From JBCDHN01 sp965224535 (lineage in GTDB: Bacteria > Verrucomicrobiota > Verrucomicrobiia > Verrucomicrobiales > DEV007), in the NCBI GenBank assembly GCA_965224535.1, contig CBDCZR010000005.1:571985-635984 (forward strand): a DNA stretch of 64,000 bases, written 5' to 3'. Under the pieces are notes generated by a model, which did not search any database, was not told where the DNA came from, and saw only the letters and a program-made list of their open reading frames with translations. Of this stretch, positions 45,250 to 54,815 are shown in pieces; the first letter of the stretch is position 1; every line of letters begins with the position of its first letter. Made by a program: the position numbers and the translations under genes.

Positions 45250-46620
45250 ATGCGTTTCTGGCTCATCGTCCCCATTTTCCTCTTTGGCACGGCGCTGCTT
45301 TGCGGCAACGACCAGCCTAACATCATCCTCATCCTCTGCGATGACTTGCGCGCCGATGCTTTGGGCTGCATGGGGCATCCCTGGGTGGAAACGCCGAACA
45401 TCGACGAGTTGGCCTTCAACGGCGTAACCTTCGACCGCGCCTTTGCCGTCACCGCCATTTGCGTGACCAGCCGGGCGAACATCCTCACCGGCCAATACGC
45501 GGCGCGCACCAAGTGGCGGCATGGCGAATTTCGCGGCAAAGAGTTGAGCGACGCGCAAATGCGGCAAACCTACCTGGCTCAGCTCAAAATCGCCGGTTAC
45601 CGGGTGAGTTATGCCGGAAAATGGCACGTCGGAGCCCCGCCCAGCACGTTTTTCGACGAAAATTACGCCTTTGCCGGGCAGGGACGCTTTTTCGGCGAAT
45701 CCGGCGGCGAGCACCTCACCAGCCGCATTTTTGCCGGTCAGGCGGAATTGGTGATCAACAAGGGCGGCGGACGTCCTTTTTTCCTCTGCGTCGGCCTCAA
45801 GGCCCCCCACGTCCAGGACGGCAAAAAACCGCCGTTTTACCCCTACGACGAAGCCCTGACCGGCCAGCTTTACCACGATATTGAGCTGGGCGAGCCGCCC
45901 TTGTCCGCGCCCGAACAATTCAACCGGCTGCCCGACTTTTTGAAGCGCTCGCTCAACCGGGAACGCTGGGGATACCGCCTCCGCACGCCGGAACTGTTCG
46001 AGCAATCGGTCAAGGGCTACTTTCGCCTGGTTTCGGGCGTCGATTTCGCGGTGGGGCGCATCGTCCAGGCGCTGAAAGACACCGGCCAGGCCGACAACAC
46101 CGTCGTCATTTTTACCTCCGATCACGGCGTTTACCTGGGCGCGCGGGGATTGGCCGGCAAATGGCTGCCGCACGAGCCTTCCATGGCCATCCCGCTCATC
46201 ATTTTCGATCCCCGGTTGCCGGAAGCCAAACGCGGCCGGCGCGATGAGATGGCCCTAACCATCGACCTGGCCCCGACGATCCTCAAACTGGCCGGCGCCG
46301 AGATTCCCGCCCAAACCCAGGGCCAAAACCTCATCCCCGTGATTCGCGGCGAAACTCCGGAAACCTGGCGGACCGAGTTTTTCTACGAGCACCACTACAT
46401 GCCCTACAAAATCCCGGCAACCGAGGCCGTGCGCACCGAGCGCTGGAAGTACATCCGCTACGTTAACTCCGACCCGCTTTACGAGGAGCTCTACGATCTG
46501 CAAAAAGACCCGCAGGAAGAGCGAAACCTGATCGGCAACGACGATTATGCCTTCGTTCACGAGCTGATGGAGAAAAAATGGCTGAGTTGGCATGAAAACG
46601 TGAGGGGCGCACCGCAATGA
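45250..46620 (+). CDS. Secreted Cys-type sulfatase (iduronate-2-sulfatase-like)
   Basis: A 456-residue S1-family sulfatase with a signal peptide. Metal site PNIILILCDDLRADALGCMG, formylglycine motif ICVTSR with C71, SYAGKWHVG, and FTSDHGVYLGARGLAGKW. The SxTSR-like variant of the Cys motif and the DHG context resemble iduronate/choline-sulfatase subgroups more than the sulfatase at 42487. Its stop overlaps the Nudix start. Confidence 0.9.
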   Translation: MRFWLIVPIFLFGTALLCGNDQPNIILILCDDLRADALGCMGHPWVETPNIDELAFNGVTFDRAFAVTAICVTSRANILTGQYAARTKWRHGEFRGKELSDAQMRQTYLAQLKIAGYRVSYAGKWHVGAPPSTFFDENYAFAGQGRFFGESGGEHLTSRIFAGQAELVINKGGGRPFFLCVGLKAPHVQDGKKPPFYPYDEALTGQLYHDIELGEPPLSAPEQFNRLPDFLKRSLNRERWGYRLRTPELFEQSVKGYFRLVSGVDFAVGRIVQALKDTGQADNTVVIFTSDHGVYLGARGLAGKWLPHEPSMAIPLIIFDPRLPEAKRGRRDEMALTIDLAPTILKLAGAEIPAQTQGQNLIPVIRGETPETWRTEFFYEHHYMPYKIPATEAVRTERWKYIRYVNSDPLYEELYDLQKDPQEERNLIGNDDYAFVHELMEKKWLSWHENVRGAPQ

Positions 46621-47165
46621 AACCCTGGAAGACCAATTCCAGCCGCGTGATTTACGAAAACCCGTGGATTCGCGTGGTTGAAAACCAGGTGACCAATCCC
46701 AACGGAGGGGAGGGAATCTACGGCGTGGTGCATTTTCGCAAATTGGCCGTCGGCGTCATCCCGGTCGATGAAGAGGATCACACCTGGCTGGTGGGGCAGT
46801 ACCGCTACCCGCGGGATCGCTACGAATGGGAAATCCCCGAAGGCGGCGGAGATCCGGATTTGCCGCCGTTGGAGAGCGCCCAGCGCGAACTGCGCGAGGA
46901 AACGGGAATCGTGGCGCGCGACTACGAATTGCTGCTGGGCGAATTTCAAACTTCCAACGCCGTGTGCGATGAAATCGCCTTCGTTTACCTGGCGCGCGGG
47001 CTCAGTTTTCACGAACCGAACCCGGACGATACCGAGGACTTGACCGTGCGCCGTTTGCCGCTGAGCGAAGCCTTCGCCATGGTTCACCGCGGAGAAATTA
47101 GCGACTCCCTGTCCGTGGTCGGCTTGTTGAAGCTGGAGCTGCGGATGCTGCGCGGCGGAGAGTGA
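46617..47165 (+). CDS. Nudix hydrolase (ADP-ribose pyrophosphatase-like)
   Basis: A 182-residue protein. The Nudix box GGDPDLPPLESAQRELREET-GI (residues 78-98) is complete with the REXXEE core. Upstream, VVHFRKLAVGVIPVDEED and WLVGQYRYPRDRYEWEIPEG fit the ADP-sugar pyrophosphatase subgroup. Overlap at ATGA with the sulfatase indicates co-transcription. Confidence 0.88.
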   Translation: MKPWKTNSSRVIYENPWIRVVENQVTNPNGGEGIYGVVHFRKLAVGVIPVDEEDHTWLVGQYRYPRDRYEWEIPEGGGDPDLPPLESAQRELREETGIVARDYELLLGEFQTSNAVCDEIAFVYLARGLSFHEPNPDDTEDLTVRRLPLSEAFAMVHRGEISDSLSVVGLLKLELRMLRGGE

Positions 47166-47198
47166 TGCGTGTCAGCTCAAATTGGCGCGGCGGCGTGC

Positions 47199-48101
47199 TC
47201 AAGCCGCCATGGCTCGCAAAACACCGCGCACGCGGGTTACCTCGTGGGTGCGGAGGAGGTCGGCCTGGCCTAACATCGCCAAAACCGCGAAAAATGGCTC
47301 GCCGCAGCGCACTTCGTCCTCAAAAAAATCGAATGCCGGGCGGGAGGGCCTGACAAACGGGCCAACCCAGCGTCTCGCAGTCGAAAACCGGCCAAAAGCG
47401 TCGATTTTTGGTAGGCGGCGCGTTTTGCCGGCTCACGCAGGAGGTTGGGGTAGGTGAAGGTGAGGCCGGGGTCGATCCAAAGGCGCGAAACGCCGCAATT
47501 TTTCGGCTTCGTCCGCGGCTTCGCGCCGAAAAAAAGTGCGGAGCGTCTCCGTGATGGTCGGGCCCGATTTGAGCTGAAAGATCGCCGGCGGCGCGGGGTT
47601 GGGCGCTTTGCAGGTAGCAGATGATGACGGCGGCTTGGTGCTCGGCGGCCGCACGGTAGAAGGGCTCGGTGTTTTGGGTGGAGGTCAGGTTGATAACGCC
47701 GGCGCCGGCTTCCAGGCAGGCTTCGGCGACGCGGAATTTCGCAGGTTTCCACGGACAAAATCGCGCCTTCAGCCGCCAGTTCGCGAATTACGGGCGACCA
47801 GGCGGCTGATTTGCGCGGTTTCGTCCAAAGTTTCGCGGCCGCGGTTGGAGGATTGCGCGCCGATGTCGATGATCCGCGCCCCGTCGGCCATGAGGCGGCG
47901 TCCGCGCCGAATTGCGGCATCGGCCGAGGTGCTGACGGTCTCGCGGTAGGAGGAATCCGGCGACAAGTTGATGACCCCCATCAGCGCGGTGTCCGGGTAG
48001 TGGCTGAAGGTTTGTCCGCGCAGGTTGAAGGGCTGCGGCCGCGCGTCCAGATCGGCCCGAAAGGCGTCGTGAAGCTCGGCGAGATCGGCTAGGCTTAGCA
48101 T
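47199..48101 (-). pseudogene. Dihydropteroate-synthase-like protein, several frameshifts
   Basis: About 300 codons in at least four frames. The N-terminal part (start 48101: LSLADLAELHDAFRADLDAR, ALMGVINLSPDSSYRETVST, DGARIIDIGAQSSNRGRETL) is a DHPS barrel start. Later pieces in other frames are VIRELAAEGAILSVETCEI, LWIDPGLTFTYPNLLREP and a C-terminal FDFFEDEVRCGEPFFAVLAM then LLRTHEVTRVRGVL. Motifs are conserved across the breaks, so the breaks may be base-calling errors. It is a divergent DHPS-like family rather than the canonical folate enzyme: the usual GGESTRPG motif reads GAQSSNRG. Confidence 0.7.
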
Positions 48102-48114
48102 GAGCGTCAGGCTG

Positions 48115-48804
48115 CTACTGCCCGGCGTGACCGCCGTTTTGGTAAATCGCCGAACCCACGAAAAACGGCCCCAGGCTCTGCATGAATTCCCCGGTCTGCC
48201 GGGTGCCGCGCATCTCCTTGACCAGGCGCGAGAGCCAGTAGAGCCGCTCGCTGAGCAGGCCGAGGACGAATTCGTTGTCGTTGGCGTCCATGCCGAAGCA
48301 TTCCAGCCGAATGTCGCTCGCGTAGCCGGCGCTGCCGTAGTGGTGGCCAATGATGCCGTGCTCCCGCAACATTTCGCCCTGCTCCTGCTTCGGCAGCCGG
48401 TAAAACTCGGGTTTGCGCCGCAGCGGATACCAGACGGCCCACGGAGTCGAACCTCGGCGGTCGCCAGCTCGATCGGGCGCTCGGTCAGCCACCACTTCAC
48501 GTTGTCCTCGCGGCCGAACGCGTAGGTCCTACCCAGCATGGTGAACTCCGGCCGCAGCGTGGCGCCGGCAAACGACTTCGCCGCCGTAAGTTTCCTCCGC
48601 GCGTTGGCTCAAAGCCAGCGGGTCCTCCTCCCAGAGCAGCACCCCGACCGCCGCGGGGATCATTGAGATCGGCGTAAGCCACTGCGGGCGCCTGGCAGGC
48701 TTGCAGCTCGGCCACGGCGCTGGCCGCGATTCACGTTGGTGAAGACCTGGAGTTGGAGAAAACAGCCGCTGGTCGATCGCTTGCGGGACGCCACGGCGCG
48801 GCAT
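48115..48804 (-). pseudogene. Chlorite-dismutase-family haem protein, frameshifted
   Basis: About 230 codons. Start region MPRRGVPQAIDQRLF, then after an extra T the frame reads FLQLQVFTN. Further pieces are AYADLNDPRG, GVLLWEEDPLALSQRAEETY, YAFGREDNVKWWLTERP and WAVWYPLRRKPEFYRLPKQE. The last segment (EHGIIGHHYGSAGYASDIRL, DANDNEFVLGLLSERLYWLS, GEFMQSLGPFFVGSAIYQ) is intact. The pattern matches the Cld/HemQ superfamily, with haem-ligand His expected in EHGIIGHHYG. At least three indels, partly in homopolymers. It is probably a haem peroxidase-like protein in an operon with the flanking genes. Confidence 0.7.
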
Positions 48805-48821
48805 GCCAAAATCGCGATGGT

Positions 48822-49910
48822 CGCGGGGGTCGTTGCGGCAAAAATAGTCGCGGTCGAGGAGGATTTCGTGCTTTTTGGCGGTGGTGGCCAATTCATCGTC
48901 CAGCGGCCACTGCTCGGCCTGGATGTTGCCCTGAAATTGCTGCGTGCCGCCTTTCAGGGCGATGAGGCCCTTGTTGGAGCCGGTTTCGCGAACCTGCTCG
49001 AAGTCCGCGGAAAGCTCTCCGGCGTCAAAATCGCGCAAATCGGCGAGAAGCTTGCACCCGTTCGGGCAAGCGGAGCGTTGTCCGGGCCCGGAAGCGGCGG
49101 AGCGACGCATTTAACCGCGGCCGGGTTGAGGCTCCAGGTGACCCAAAGTTGCTCCAGCGTGGCCGTTCCGGTGCTGGTGATGCGCGATTCGGCGATTTCG
49201 CGGATGGCGTCGCGTTTGGCCTGGCGTTTCTCCTTTTCCGCGGGGGCGTTGGGACCGCCGGGGACGGCGCTTTCGCGGGCAATGAGCCCGATTCCGGCGT
49301 TTTCGGCGGCTTGCAGGCAAAGTTCGCCCGGCCAGGGTTCGATGGGGTTGAAGACGATCGGTGGCCCAGTCGATGACGTCGCCAAACTGGTCGAAAGCGT
49401 GGAGCAAATCCAGGGTGTAGCCGTTTGCCGGGCCGGGGGCAATTCCCAGTTCCGCGGTTAGTCCCGCATCCCGCGTTTTCGCCAATGCGCATCCCAAACC
49501 GCGTGGCTGCGAAACCCGTCGCGGTCCGGATCCTGGAGCATGCAGAACGTCGAACGTCGTCGATCCCGATGGCCTGGAGCGAGGATTTGGCCGCGGAATC
49601 GGAGAAAATCCGCAAAATCGGCCTCGTCGCGCGTTGCTGGTGAAGCGCGCCCGGCCCGAGGAGTAGCCGCCTCCGGACGTTTTGCCGAAGATCGTAGCCA
49701 ATTGCGCCGATCACGCAGATTTCCGCGCGGCTGACCCCGGAATTTCGGATGGCCTCGCCCAAATTCCGGTCCGCGGCGCCTCCGGCCGAACGAATCCGCG
49801 GTGATGAAGGTGCGAATCCCGGTTTCGAGCGCCAAACGCAGCAACTCCGGCCCGGATTCCGCGCCGTCAGCGTGATTCCACAGGCCCAAGGCGATTTGCG
49901 AAGGTTTCAT
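48822..49910 (-). pseudogene. Aldo/keto-reductase-family protein, multiple frameshifts
   Basis: About 360 codons across at least six frame changes. Readable pieces in order: MKPSQIALGLWNHADGAESG, TGIRTFITADSFG, LGEAIRNSGVSRAEICVIGA, MLQDPDRDGFRSHAVWDA, LTAELGIAPGPANGYTLDLL, FDQFGDVIDWAT, NPIEPWPGELCLQAAENAGI, and near the end NKGLIALKGGTQQFQG and RDYFCRNDPRDHRDFG. It belongs to a divergent AKR subgroup. The last piece is in the same frame as the start of the next gene (MPRRGV) with no stop between them, so a natural AKR-Cld fusion is possible. Confidence 0.65.
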
Positions 49911-50002
49911 GGCCCCTGAAGTAGAGCGGGGATGGTGAGTTGTCAAAGCGGGGCGAGCTTGCAAAAACCTGGCCGGCATGGACGTTGCGCGGAAAATCAG
50001 CC

Positions 50003-50230
50003 ATGCCCCCAAATTCAAAGTCAGGCATTCGCGCCCAAGAATCCGGCGGCGTCATTGACGAAGAGACCAAACGCGAGGTCTCCGCCGCGGGTCTGGAAAC
50101 GGCGATCAAAATCATCGTCGTTTTGCTGCTTTTTCTGCTGATGATGGCCATGCGCAGCCTGCATCGCCGAAAATTGGAGCGCAGCCGCCAACGCCGGGTC
50201 AAACCCTGGGAACAACGGTCCCAAAAATGA
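50003..50230 (+). CDS. Small single-pass membrane protein
   Basis: A 75-residue protein with a polar N-terminus, one strong membrane helix (AIKIIVVLLLFLLMMAMRSL) and a very basic C-terminal tail (RRKLERSRQRRVKPWEQRSQ). Overlaps at ATGA with the next short frame. Function is unknown. It is likely in an operon with the DUF5682 gene. Confidence 0.55.
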   Translation: MPPNSKSGIRAQESGGVIDEETKREVSAAGLETAIKIIVVLLLFLLMMAMRSLHRRKLERSRQRRVKPWEQRSQK

Positions 50231-50331
50231 ACGAGCGAGTGCGAAGGGTCGATTCCGGAGAGACCAAGCCGATTCCTGGCGAAGCGGTTTTTGCCGAACT
50301 GCGCCGAAAGTTTACCAGGCCGGACAAATGA
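50227..50331 (+). CDS. Tiny 34-residue frame between small membrane protein and DUF5682 gene
   Basis: Reads MNERVRRVDSGETKPIPGEA followed by VFAELRRKFTRPDK. It overlaps both neighbours by four bases. The sequence resembles the C-terminal tail of addiction-module antitoxins (IPGEEVFARLR type) without the DNA-binding part, so it may be an antitoxin remnant or a genuine small peptide. Confidence 0.4.
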   Translation: MNERVRRVDSGETKPIPGEAVFAELRRKFTRPDK

Positions 50332-52617
50332 CGCCCCGGGCCCAGGTTTTCGGCGTGCGCCACCTCTCGCCGATGGGCGCTTGGCAGTTGCGGCGGTTTT
50401 TGGACGAAATTCGGCCGAAATTGGTGCTCATCGAGGGCTTGGCGGATGCGACGGCGCTGATCCCGGACATCGTGCGGCGCGAGACGGCTCCGCCGATCGC
50501 GATTCTGGCCTACACCGACGATCAGCCGGTTCGGACGCTGGTTTACCCGTTCGCGCGCTACAGCCCGGAATACCAGGCGCTGGTTTGGGCGAAGGCGAAC
50601 CGGCGCGAGGCACGATTTTTCGACCTGCCCTCGGACATTTTCCTGGCCCTGCCGGATGCGTGGACGGCAGCGGCTAACGACGATGATGAGCCGGAAATCG
50701 CGGATCGCGGCGCGATTTACGAGCGGTTTGCCCGCGATCACGGCGAGAGCGACTACGACACGTTTTGGGAGCGCCATTTCGAGCATAACCTGGCCAACGA
50801 AGCCTACCGCCGTGCCGCGTTTTCGCTCGGTGAGGGTCTGCGGGAGATGGAGGACGACCCGCCGCTGTGGCGGGCCGAAAATCTGGTGCGCGAGGCCTTC
50901 ATGCGCCGCGAATTACAGCGCGCCATGGACGGGGACGGGTTGAAGCCGGAGGAAATTGTGTGCGTGGTAGGGGCCTTTCACGCGCCCGGTTCTGGACCCT
51001 GCCGAAAATCCGCCGATGACGGACGCGGAGCTGGAAAAAATCGCTCGCCGGCCTAGCAAACTCACCCTCATGCCCTACAGCTACTTCAAGCTCTCCAGCC
51101 AATCCGGCTACGGCGCCGGAAATCGCGCCCCGGCGTATTTTGAGCTGCTTTGGCAGTGCCTGGAGCGCGGTGAGCTGGATCAACTGCCGGCGCATTTTTT
51201 GGCCCGAATCGCCCGCGATCAGCGCGGTGGCGGGACGCCGCGATCCACCGCGGAGGTCATCGAGGGCGTGCGTTTGGCCGCGGAATTGGCCGCGTTCAAG
51301 GACGCGAAAGCGCCGACGCTGGAGGATCTTCGCGACGCGGCGACCACCCTCATCGGTCACGGCGAACGCTCGCCGATTGCCGAATCCTTGGCGCGAATCG
51401 AGGTGGGCACCGCAATCGGCCGCCTACCCAAAGGCGTGAGCCAAACCTCGATCCAGGACGACTTCGACCGCGAGTTGCAGCGGCTAAAACTCGCCAAATT
51501 CAAGGAAACCTCCGTGCGCGAGGATTTGAAGCTGGACCTGCGCGAAAATCGTCGCGTCAAGAGCGAGGCGGCCGCGTTTTTAGACCTGAACCGCTCGGCG
51601 TTTTTGAACCGCACGCGGGTTCTGGGGCTGGGATTCGCCGATCGCGTCAAAGCCGGCGATTCCTCGACCACCTGGGGCGAGCACTGGCAAATCCAGTGGA
51701 CGCCGGAGGTCGAAATCAACCTGGTGGAGGCCGTCTTGCTCGGCGAAACCGTGGAACTCGCCGTCGCCTACAAATTCAAGGACCGCCTGGATCGCGGCGA
51801 CTCCATCGCGGTGGCCGCGGAGACCGTTCGCGACGCCTGCGAGTGCGCCATGATGGAGTCCATGGAGCTGGCCCGAGCCGCCGTGCAACGCCTGGCCGCG
51901 GAATCGCCGAATTTCGCCGAAATTGCCGCCGCGGCCGACGAACTGAGCATGACCGCGCGCTACGGCGACGTGCGCAAATTCGATCCCGAGCCGCTGATCC
52001 CGTTGATCGAGGAACTCTTCGTCAACGGCGCGCTGGCAATGATTCCGGCGGCGAATTGCGATGCGGAAGCGGCCAAGCAGAACATGGTGGCGGTGGATCG
52101 CATGAACCGCGTTAGCCTGGAATTTCACGAGCGAATCGACGAAGACCTCTGGGTTCGCGAACTCACCGCGCTGTCCGATCGCGACGACCTCAACCCGCTG
52201 CTTTCCGGCTTTGCCTGCGCCATTTTGCTGGAGCGCAGCCTGATTTCCAACGACCGGCTCAGCCAGGAAGTCTCGCGCCGGCTTTCACCGGGAATCGAGG
52301 CCGATCTCGGCGCCGGCTGGTTCGAGGGCTTGGCCAAACGCAACCGCTACGGGCTCTTGCAGCGGCTGGCATTGTGGGAACAACTCGCCGGTTACGTGGC
52401 CTCGCTGGATGACGACGAGTTTCGCCGCGCGTTGGTCTTTTTGCGCCGCGCGTTTGGGGATTTCGCCCCCGCCGACAAGCGGCGGATCGCCGAAAACCTG
52501 GGCGAAATTTGGGGCGTCGGCGCGGATCAAGCCAGCGAGATCCTAACCGAGGAACTAAGCGAAGAAGAGGAGCAACAGCTCGAAGATTTGAACGAATTCG
52601 ACTTCGACGATTTGTAG
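50328..52617 (+). CDS. DUF5682-family protein, one frameshift near 50993
   Basis: About 763 codons. The N-terminal frame (VFGVRHLSPMGAWQLRRFLD, VLIEGLADATALIPDIVR, ILAYTDDQPVRTLVYPFARY, VCVVGAFHAP) joins the second frame (AENPPMTDAELEKIARRPSK, TLMPYSYFKLSSQSGYGAGN) if one C of CCC near 50993 is removed. GVRHLSP at the start and the YSYFKLSSQSGYG block are DUF5682 features. The C-terminus is acidic (EELSEEEEQQLEDLNEFDFD). Elsewhere DUF5682 genes sit with MoxR AAA+ ATPase, VWA, DUF5691 and SWIM-finger genes in putative NTP-dependent conflict systems. None of these partners is adjacent here. Confidence 0.72.
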
Positions 52618-52619
52618 CG

Positions 52620-53084
52620 TCAGCCCTCTCCGCCGCCGGTTAACAAGTAGCCGGCGCCGTGCTTGGTCAGGTGGATTTCCAGCACCAAAACCTCGCCTTC
52701 GTGCAGCGTGGCCGTGCCCAGCACCATCGTCGTTTTGCCGGCGCTGAGCGGTTTGCGCCGTTTCCACTCAACCTGGCGAATTTGGCTCAATTCCGCTTGG
52801 CGAATCAGCCCATGCTTGCCGGCCAGCGAGTTGCCTTCGTGGTTCAAGCCCAACAAGCCGGCCAAAAAGGCGGCGTGGCTGACGTTGTCGCTGATTTTGG
52901 CGTTGCGATGCTCGGGATCGGCCATGTCCAGCAAGCCAAGCCAATCGTGCAGCTCGATTTTTGCTTCGATAGCCTGCAACGCGGATTCGAGCGGATCGGC
53001 ATCGACGTCGCCCTGAGCCCAAAGGCCGCAGGTTGCCAAAAACCAAGCCGCGCCGGCGAAAAGGAAAGGGTGGGGAGTTTTCAT
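52620..53084 (-). CDS. Secreted hypothetical protein
   Basis: A 154-residue protein with a signal peptide (FLFAGAAWFLATCGLWAQ). The mature part is helical then beta-rich: IEAKIELHDWLGLLDMADPE and TMVLGTATLHEGEVLVLEIH. No named domain. It lies between the convergent DUF5682 gene and rfbD (33 bases). Confidence 0.65.
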   Translation of the reverse strand: MKTPHPFLFAGAAWFLATCGLWAQGDVDADPLESALQAIEAKIELHDWLGLLDMADPEHRNAKISDNVSHAAFLAGLLGLNHEGNSLAGKHGLIRQAELSQIRQVEWKRRKPLSAGKTTMVLGTATLHEGEVLVLEIHLTKHGAGYLLTGGGEG

Positions 53085-53116
53085 GCCCTCACCATCGCAC
53101 CCATCCCCGCTGAAGT

Positions 53117-54018
53117 CTATTCCGCCAGGATTTTCGGCGCTAGATCCTGGCTCACGAATTCCTCCACCGCCTCTTTCCAGGGCCGCGGGGTGATGCCGGC
53201 TTCCTCGATGAGCTTGCCGACGGCCAACGACGTCCGGGCCGGCCGCTTGGCCTTCCACTTGGTCATGTCGGCCATCTTGGCTTTGCCGAGTTTTCGTGTT
53301 TTGAGCGGAATTCCGGCCTCCGCGGCGCAATCCAGGCAATGCTGGCCCCATTCGTGCCAAGTGCAGGTCTCCTGGTTGGCCAGATGCAGAATTCCGCCGT
53401 AAGGTTCCTCGCACAGCACGAACGATTCCAGGTAAGCCACGGCCTCGCTCCCGTTAGTCGTCGTGCCCCACTTGTCGCTCACCGCTTTCCCCCTTTTTTG
53501 GCCATCGCTTCGCGAATAATCCACTCCGGAAAGCCAACTTTCCCCGGGCCGTAGAGCCACGAAACGCGAATCGCCAGATGATCCGGAAACGAGCTGAACA
53601 ACTCATCCTCGCCGATCGATTTGGACTCGCCGTAGGCGCAAACCGGGTTCGGGTCGTCATCCTCGTCGTAGGGCTCCTTCTTCTTGCCGTCGAACACGTA
53701 ATCCGTGCTGATGTGGATGACCTGCGCGCCCTGATCGGCGGCAATTTGGCCGAGCAGCCCCACGGCATAGCCGTTGATTTGATCAGCCAGCTTGGGCTCG
53801 TCCTCGCAGGCGTCCACATCGGTCATGGCCGCGGCGTTGATGATCACGTCAAATTCGCCCACCGCGTTCAAGGCGTCGCGAATGGAGCGGTCTTTGCTCA
53901 AATCCATCTCGCTGCGCGTCAGCGGAAACACCTCACACCCTGCCAACTCGCTGAAATGGCCGGCGCACAATCTGCCAAACATGCCGTTTGCGCCGGCAAT
54001 AACGATCCGTCTGTTCAT
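53117..54018 (-). CDS. rfbD: dTDP-4-dehydrorhamnose reductase, one frameshift near 53490
   Basis: About 300 codons. The N-terminal frame has the Rossmann motif IVIAGANGMFGRLC, FDVIINAAAMTDVDACEDEP, HISTDYVFDGKKKEPYDEDD and AYGESKSIGEDEL (YxxxK). Near 53490 an A6-G5-A3 run shifts the frame; adding one G restores KAVSDKWGTTTNGSEAVAYL and the C-terminal half (GILHLANQETCTWHEWGQHC). It makes dTDP-L-rhamnose for cell-surface polysaccharide. No rfbA, B or C is adjacent. Confidence 0.83.
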
Positions 54019-54050
54019 TGGGCCGATGTTGCGTCAAAAACCCGGCGCAA

Positions 54051-54590
54051 TCAACCATTTCCGGGTGAGGCCGGACCTTTTTGGCCGATTGTGAGACGGT
54101 CGCGGACCGGACGCGGCAATACCTTGCCGGCAACGCGAAGCCAACGCGGCCACAGGGTGTTGAAAATGAGCGCGATCGCCAATCCTCCGGCCAAACCCGC
54201 CAGCGCGCCGGTTAGGGTCAACTGAGCGAGCGAAGGCCCGGTTTCAGCAATCGCATGGACCGCGCCGCCTAACCCAAGCCCCGCAATCGTCCCGCCGAGC
54301 GCTGAAAGTTGCAGAATCAGCGCCTTGGCCGCCGTTGAAGGTCTCCGCGTCAAAAATCCCGCCAACGTAGACGTCGTAAACACCCCGAAGCCTACCATTC
54401 CCGCCACCGCCGCCGCCAAGATGAGCCCGGCAGCGACGCCAACGCCAACCAAAATCACGAATCCCACCAGAACGACGAAGAAAAAGACAAACGCGATCAT
54501 TGGGGCAAAACTGTCCTCATAGCCATGCGGATCGGTGGATTCGGCGCCGCCGAGAAGTAGGAACACGAAGCCAAGGGCAATTGCGGGCAT
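54051..54590 (-). CDS. Integral membrane hypothetical protein
   Basis: A 179-residue protein with about four glycine-rich membrane segments (MIAFVFFFVVLVGFVILVGV, AAGLILAAAVAGMVGFGVF, LSALGGTIAGLGLGGAVHA, TGALAGLAGGLAIALIF) and a short polar tail. No recognised family. The start at 54590 is chosen because upstream codons lack membrane or signal character. Confidence 0.6.
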   Translation of the reverse strand: MPAIALGFVFLLLGGAESTDPHGYEDSFAPMIAFVFFFVVLVGFVILVGVGVAAGLILAAAVAGMVGFGVFTTSTLAGFLTRRPSTAAKALILQLSALGGTIAGLGLGGAVHAIAETGPSLAQLTLTGALAGLAGGLAIALIFNTLWPRWLRVAGKVLPRPVRDRLTIGQKGPASPGNG

Positions 54591-54815
54591 CGGGGAAGAA
54601 TACGTAGCGTAGCGGTCGGGAATTGTCGAGGAATCTGGATGCGGAAGAGAGGCCACCAGTGACGCCGAGCCAGGAAATTGCCCGCCGCCGCCAGGCCTGG
54701 GAGGAGTACCAACCCGCCCGTTTGCCACTTTTGCCGCCAAACCTAGCCCTTGACGAAATTCGGGTTGAACGGCGGTGATTGTGGGAAGATGCTGCAATTT
54801 GCAGCTAGTCCGCGA

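Noticed and set aside
47199..50995. Programmed ribosomal frameshifting in the AKR/Cld/DHPS genes and DUF5682
   Set aside because: Slips occur many times, in different directions and without slippery heptamers or stimulatory structures; base errors explain them better.
54700..54815. preQ1 or preQ0 riboswitch in front of queC
   Set aside because: No preQ1-type pseudoknot or conserved A-rich tail is visible in the leader.
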